From Bacteroidales bacterium (GTDB lineage: Bacteria; Bacteroidota; Bacteroidia; Bacteroidales; UBA10428): a stretch of DNA of 46,915 nucleotides. Made by a program: the position numbers and the translations under genes. Positions 43,331 to 46,915 of the stretch are shown one piece after another. Location of the stretch: positions 1 to 46,915 of the forward strand of contig JAFGEO010000075.1 in the NCBI GenBank assembly GCA_016931575.1, given 5' to 3'. Numbering within the stretch: the first letter of the stretch is position 1; every line of letters begins with the position of its first letter. A model generated the notes under the pieces. The model had not been told where the DNA came from. It saw only the letters and a program-made list of their open reading frames with translations, and ran no database searches.

Positions 43331-43621
43331 ATGAATATTTTATTGAAGCCCATAGTAACGGAAAAAATGACTGCTCAGGGGGAAGACAAGAACCGTTTTG
43401 GATTTGTCGTTGACAAGAACGCGAATAAAATCCAGATCAAGAAAGCAGTCGAAGAAATGTACGGAGTAAATGTAGTCGCTGTAAATACTATGATTTACGC
43501 CGGAAAAAACAAATCGCGCTTTACAAAGACCGGTGTGATCAGTGGCCGGACGAAATCGTTTAAAAAGGCGGTTGTAACATTAGCAGACGGAGATACAATT
43601 GATTTTTATAGCAATATCTAA
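43331..43621 (+). CDS. rplW: 50S ribosomal protein L23
   Basis: A 96-residue protein at the tunnel exit, docking site for SRP and trigger factor. Markers: [57 protein letters not shown]. Length normal. Confidence 0.97.
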   Translation: MNILLKPIVTEKMTAQGEDKNRFGFVVDKNANKIQIKKAVEEMYGVNVVAVNTMIYAGKNKSRFTKTGVISGRTKSFKKAVVTLADGDTIDFYSNI

Positions 43622-43626
43622 TCAAT

Positions 43627-44457
43627 ATGGCAGTTAGAAAATTAAAACCTGTAACCCCAGGTCAGAGACATAAGATAATAGGGACCTTTGACGAAGTAAC
43701 CAAGTCAATACCTGAAAAATCCTTATTACAGCCGATGAAAAAATCCGGCGGACGTAATAATACAGGAAAAATGACCATGCGATATATTGGTGGAGGTCAC
43801 AAAAAGAGATACAGGGTAATCGATTTCCTTAGAGACAAAGACGGTGTCGAGGCTACGGTTCATTCAATCGAGTATGATCCAAACCGTACAGCAAGGATTG
43901 CCCTTCTCATTTATCAGGATGGTGAAAAAAGGTATATTATTGCCCCTAATGGCTTAAAAGTTGGACAGAGCATCCGTTCTGGAAAAGGAGTTGCTCCTGA
44001 AGTCGGAAATGCACTGACCCTTGGCGAAATTCCACTGGGAACAATGATTCATAACATCGAACTCAGACCTGGTCAGGGTGGCATTCTTGCAAGAAGTGCA
44101 GGATCTTATGCCCAGCTCACATCCCGCGATGGAAAGTATGCAATTATTAAGCTTCCTTCCGGTGAATCCAGAATGATTCTGGTAACCTGTAAAGCTACTA
44201 TCGGTACGGTTTCAAATTCAGATCATCAGATTGAGCGTTCCGGTAAGGCTGGCAGAAAGCGCTGGTTAGGAAAACGTCCGCGTGTACGAGGTGTGGCTAT
44301 GAACCCGGTGGATCACCCAATGGGTGGTGGCGAAGGCCGTGCTTCAGGTGGTCACCCAAGATCACGAAAAGGTCTTCCTGCCAAGGGATATAAGACCCGC
44401 CAAAAGGATAAGGCATCCAATAAATATATTGTTGAAAAACGAAAGTCCAATAAATAA
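43627..44457 (+). CDS. rplB: 50S ribosomal protein L2
   Basis: A 276-residue protein needed for subunit joining and peptidyl transfer. Markers: [40 protein letters not shown] and [17 protein letters not shown], with the conserved His of GGG region present. Five bases after rplW. Confidence 0.98.
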   Translation: MAVRKLKPVTPGQRHKIIGTFDEVTKSIPEKSLLQPMKKSGGRNNTGKMTMRYIGGGHKKRYRVIDFLRDKDGVEATVHSIEYDPNRTARIALLIYQDGEKRYIIAPNGLKVGQSIRSGKGVAPEVGNALTLGEIPLGTMIHNIELRPGQGGILARSAGSYAQLTSRDGKYAIIKLPSGESRMILVTCKATIGTVSNSDHQIERSGKAGRKRWLGKRPRVRGVAMNPVDHPMGGGEGRASGGHPRSRKGLPAKGYKTRQKDKASNKYIVEKRKSNK

Positions 44458-44467
44458 TTAGAATACT

Positions 44468-44734
44468 ATGAGTCGCTCGCTAAAAAAAGGCCCATTTATT
44501 GACTTCAAACTGGAGAAGAGGATCCTGGACATGAACCAGGCAAGCAAGAAGCAGGTTATCAAAACCTGGTCAAGACGTTCCATGATTTCTCCGGATTTCG
44601 TCGGGCACACGATAGCTGTTCATAATGGAAATAAATTCATTCCGGTGTATGTCACAGAGAATATGGTTGGTCATAAACTTGGCGAGTTCGCGCCTACCCG
44701 AATATTCAGAGGACACGGAGGTAAACAGAAATAA
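44468..44734 (+). CDS. rpsS: 30S ribosomal protein S19
   Basis: An 88-residue protein of the 30S head. Markers: [73 protein letters not shown]. Confidence 0.98.
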   Translation: MSRSLKKGPFIDFKLEKRILDMNQASKKQVIKTWSRRSMISPDFVGHTIAVHNGNKFIPVYVTENMVGHKLGEFAPTRIFRGHGGKQK

Positions 44735-44768
44735 TTCTTGTCAGTAACGGACAAAAAGAAATTTGAAA

Positions 44769-45209
44769 ATGGGAGCAAGAAAAAGAAATAGAGCCGAACA
44801 ACTTAAGGAAGCCCGCAAGAGCACTTACTCTGCAGTATTACGTAATTGCCCGACTTCCCCCCGCAAGATGCGCTTATTAGCCGATCTGATCCGTGGAGTT
44901 GAAGTAAACAAGGCTTTAGATGTTTTAAAATACAATCCGAAAGAAGCATCGCGCAGGCTTGAGAAGCTGGTTCTTTCAGCCATTGCTAACTGGCAGGCTA
45001 AGAATGAAAGTACCCGCATCGAGGATAGCAATCTGGTCGTTAAAGAGGTTGCGGTTGATTCAGCCAGAATGCTAAAGAGAATCCAGCCCGCTCCTCAGGG
45101 GAGAGCCTTCAGGGTTCGTAAGCGTTCAAACCATGTAACGGTAGTGCTTGCAAACCTGAATGAGCAGCCTGTAGTTGCAAAAGAAGTAACAGAAAAAGAA
45201 ACAAATTAA
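44769..45209 (+). CDS. rplV: 50S ribosomal protein L22
   Basis: A 146-residue protein lining the tunnel. Markers: [55 protein letters not shown]. Start taken at the ATG at 44769; a TTG two codons upstream is also open. A short acidic tail ([12 protein letters not shown]) extends the usual length, as is common in Bacteroidota. Confidence 0.97.
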   Translation: MGARKRNRAEQLKEARKSTYSAVLRNCPTSPRKMRLLADLIRGVEVNKALDVLKYNPKEASRRLEKLVLSAIANWQAKNESTRIEDSNLVVKEVAVDSARMLKRIQPAPQGRAFRVRKRSNHVTVVLANLNEQPVVAKEVTEKETN

Positions 45210-45218
45210 TTTCGATTA

Positions 45219-45935
45219 ATGGGACAAAAAGTAAATCCGATAAGCAACAGATTAGGTATCATCAAAGGATGGGATTCTAATTGGTATGGTGGAAAGAACT
45301 ATGCGGATAAGATTGTTGAAGATCATCGTATTCGCAACTACCTGAATGCTCGTCTCGCAAAAGCGAGTATTTCAAAGATCATTATTGAGCGGACTCTGAA
45401 ACTCATCACAGTTACCGTCAATACAGCTCGTCCCGGAATCATCATTGGGAAAGGCGGACAGGAAGTTGATAAACTGAAGGAAGAATTGAGGAAGATTACG
45501 AATAAGGAAGTTCAGATCAACATTTTTGAAGTTAAACGCCCCGAGCTGGATGCCACCATCGTTGCCAACAATATTGCCCGCCAGGTTGAAGGAAGGATAT
45601 CGTATCGTCGTGCTATTAAAATGGCAATTGCATCTACCATGAGAATGGGTGCCGAGGGAATCAAAGTGATGATATCAGGTCGTCTGGGTGGTGCTGAAAT
45701 GGCCAGGTCTGAAATGTACAAGGAAGGCCGTACCCCACTGCATACCCTCAGAGCCAATATTGATTATGCTCTTTGCGAAGCGCATACCAAGGTTGGTGTT
45801 ATCGGAATAAAAGTCTGGATCTGCCGCGGTGAGGTCTACGGAAAAGTCGATTTGTCTCCCAACATTGGTGCCACTAAAGCACCAACCAGTTCAGGAACCA
45901 AACCCAAAGGCAATTTCAAGAAAAGAAGAAAATAA
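45219..45935 (+). CDS. rpsC: 30S ribosomal protein S3
   Basis: A 238-residue protein of the mRNA entry site. Markers: [22 protein letters not shown] domain [38 protein letters not shown] and [14 protein letters not shown]. Lys-rich tail. Confidence 0.98.
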   Translation: MGQKVNPISNRLGIIKGWDSNWYGGKNYADKIVEDHRIRNYLNARLAKASISKIIIERTLKLITVTVNTARPGIIIGKGGQEVDKLKEELRKITNKEVQINIFEVKRPELDATIVANNIARQVEGRISYRRAIKMAIASTMRMGAEGIKVMISGRLGGAEMARSEMYKEGRTPLHTLRANIDYALCEAHTKVGVIGIKVWICRGEVYGKVDLSPNIGATKAPTSSGTKPKGNFKKRRK

Positions 45936-45970
45936 GACAGAGTGTATTCTTAAGATAATTAGATAGCAAG

Positions 45971-46393
45971 ATGTTACAACCGAAAAAGACGAAATACAGG
46001 AGAAGACAAAAAGGACGCATGAAGGGCAATGCTCAGCGTGGCAATCAGTTGGCTTTCGGGTCCTTTGGCATCAAGGCTCTTCAAAGTACCTGGGTGACAG
46101 GACGTCAAATCGAAGCAGCTCGTCAGGCTGTTACGAGGCACATGAAAAGGGAAGGACAGATCTGGATTCGGGTTTTTCCGGATAAACCGATCACTAAAAA
46201 ACCTGCCGAAGTTCGTATGGGTAAAGGTAAAGGTGCTCCGGAAGGATTCGTTGTACCTATTACACCCGGAAGAATTATTATTGAAGTCGAAGGTGTACCC
46301 ATGGAAGTGGCTAAAGAAGCTTTGCGCCTTGCAGCACAAAAACTGCCAATCACTACCAAGTTTATGGTACGTCGTGACTACGTTGAAAATTAA
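45971..46393 (+). CDS. rplP: 50S ribosomal protein L16
   Basis: A 140-residue protein near the A site. Markers: [72 protein letters not shown]. Confidence 0.98.
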   Translation: MLQPKKTKYRRRQKGRMKGNAQRGNQLAFGSFGIKALQSTWVTGRQIEAARQAVTRHMKREGQIWIRVFPDKPITKKPAEVRMGKGKGAPEGFVVPITPGRIIIEVEGVPMEVAKEALRLAAQKLPITTKFMVRRDYVEN

Positions 46394-46402
46394 AACGGAT
46401 GA

Positions 46403-46612
46403 ATGATGAAAGCATCAGAACTGAAAGAATTAACAATAAAGGAGATCGAGGAGAAGATCGAGAATGAAGAGAGTCTCATGGTCAAGATGAAATTGAACCA
46501 TACTGTTTCTCCCCTCGATAACCCCCAGAAGATCAAAGTGACGCGACGGAATATTGCCCGGTTGAAAACCGTACTGCGACAGAAACAATTATCAGAAACA
46601 AGTAACGATTAA
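46403..46612 (+). CDS. rpmC: 50S ribosomal protein L29
   Basis: A 69-residue two-helix protein at the tunnel exit. [20 protein letters not shown] and the [19 protein letters not shown] stretch identify it. The ATG at 46406, one codon in, may be the true start. Eight bases before rpsQ. Confidence 0.96.
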   Translation: MMKASELKELTIKEIEEKIENEESLMVKMKLNHTVSPLDNPQKIKVTRRNIARLKTVLRQKQLSETSND

Positions 46613-46620
46613 TTTATCCA

Positions 46621-46878
46621 ATGGAAACGAGAAATCTTAGAAAAGAGCGTACCGGTGTTGTCGTAAGCAACAAGATGGAAAAATCCATTGTCATTGCCGT
46701 GAAGAGAAAGGTGAAGCACCCGATCTATGGCAAGTTTGTGAACAAGACCACCAAACTGATGGCTCACGATGACAAAAATGAGTGCAACATTGGTGATGTA
46801 GTTCGGGTAATGGAAACTCGTCCGCTAAGCAAAAACAAATGTTGGAGATTAGTTGAAATTATTGAAAGAGCTAAATAG
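46621..46878 (+). CDS. rpsQ: 30S ribosomal protein S17
   Basis: An 85-residue OB-fold protein. Markers: [68 protein letters not shown]. Length normal; rplN follows two bases after the stop. Confidence 0.98.
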   Translation: METRNLRKERTGVVVSNKMEKSIVIAVKRKVKHPIYGKFVNKTTKLMAHDDKNECNIGDVVRVMETRPLSKNKCWRLVEIIERAK

Positions 46879-46880
46879 TC

Positions 46881-46915
46881 ATGATACAACAAGAAAGCAG
46901 AATGGCAGTTGCCGA
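46881..46915 (+). CDS. rplN: 50S ribosomal protein L14 (partial, cut by window end)
   Basis: Only the first 11 codons are inside the window: MIQQESRMAVA, the canonical L14 N-terminus. It directly follows rpsQ, its usual neighbour. Confidence 0.9.
   Translation, partial: MIQQESRMAVA

Overview
The window looks like chromosomal DNA from a member of the Bacteroidota, probably of the Bacteroidales/Marinilabiliales type; genus cannot be read from it. The grounds are several promoters of the Bacteroidota kind (a TAnnTTTG box with TTG/TTTG about 19-20 bases upstream), a ribosomal str cluster running straight into the S10 cluster with no tuf gene between fusA and rpsJ, a type-B L31, FISUMP and DUF5683-type proteins, RHS/YD proteins, and many exported proteins with Bacteroidota-like signal peptides and beta-barrels.

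Layout. (1) 1-4800 is an accessory region on the minus strand: an RHS/YD-repeat protein with a short hydrophobic C-terminal tip, a small exported/membrane protein behind it that could be its immunity partner, and an orphan YD fragment. The 5' end of the RHS gene is cut off by an IS4-family (DUF4372-type) insertion sequence. (2) 4806-7600 holds a BlaI/BlaR1-type regulator-protease pair with two identical-arm operators placed on its own promoter, and divergent from it an LCCL-domain lipoprotein. (3) 7810-11302 is a three-gene plus-strand set: an exported DUF5683-like protein, an exported caspase and a FISUMP lipoprotein. (4) 11323-18993 has a membrane-bound LuxR-type regulator divergent from a membrane protein, two beta-barrel-like proteins, a large polytopic membrane protein, tRNA-His(GTG), a REP-like repeat cluster and an acyltransferase-like protein. 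(5) 19287-27146 is mostly housekeeping: L31B, a GlmU-like nucleotidyltransferase, Lon protease behind a sigma-54-like promoter, a LiaF-like protein, a HAD hydrolase, a decayed SLC12 cotransporter, CoaD and a thioredoxin-like protein whose nucleophilic cysteine is replaced. (6) 27147-35699 is a tightly packed minus-strand run that begins with parA-parB and continues through a DUF5683 protein and a LysM lytic transglycosylase into two SGNH hydrolase-like proteins and an MBOAT acyltransferase, so chromosome segregation, wall remodelling and probable O-acylation of an envelope polymer may share one transcript. (7) 35943-38400 has a glutaminyl cyclotransferase, a small HAD protein and phosphatidylserine synthase. 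(8) 38694-46915 is the rpsL-rpsG-fusA-S10 ribosomal operon, cut by the window end within rplN.

The most interesting parts are the RHS toxin/immunity-like locus with its unusual insertion and IS truncation, the BlaI operator pair and the BlaR1 protein with a non-standard sensor, the exported caspase cassette, the parAB-to-acyltransferase operon, and the sigma-54-like promoter of lon. None of the functional proposals was tested by database search; all calls rest on reading motifs and context.
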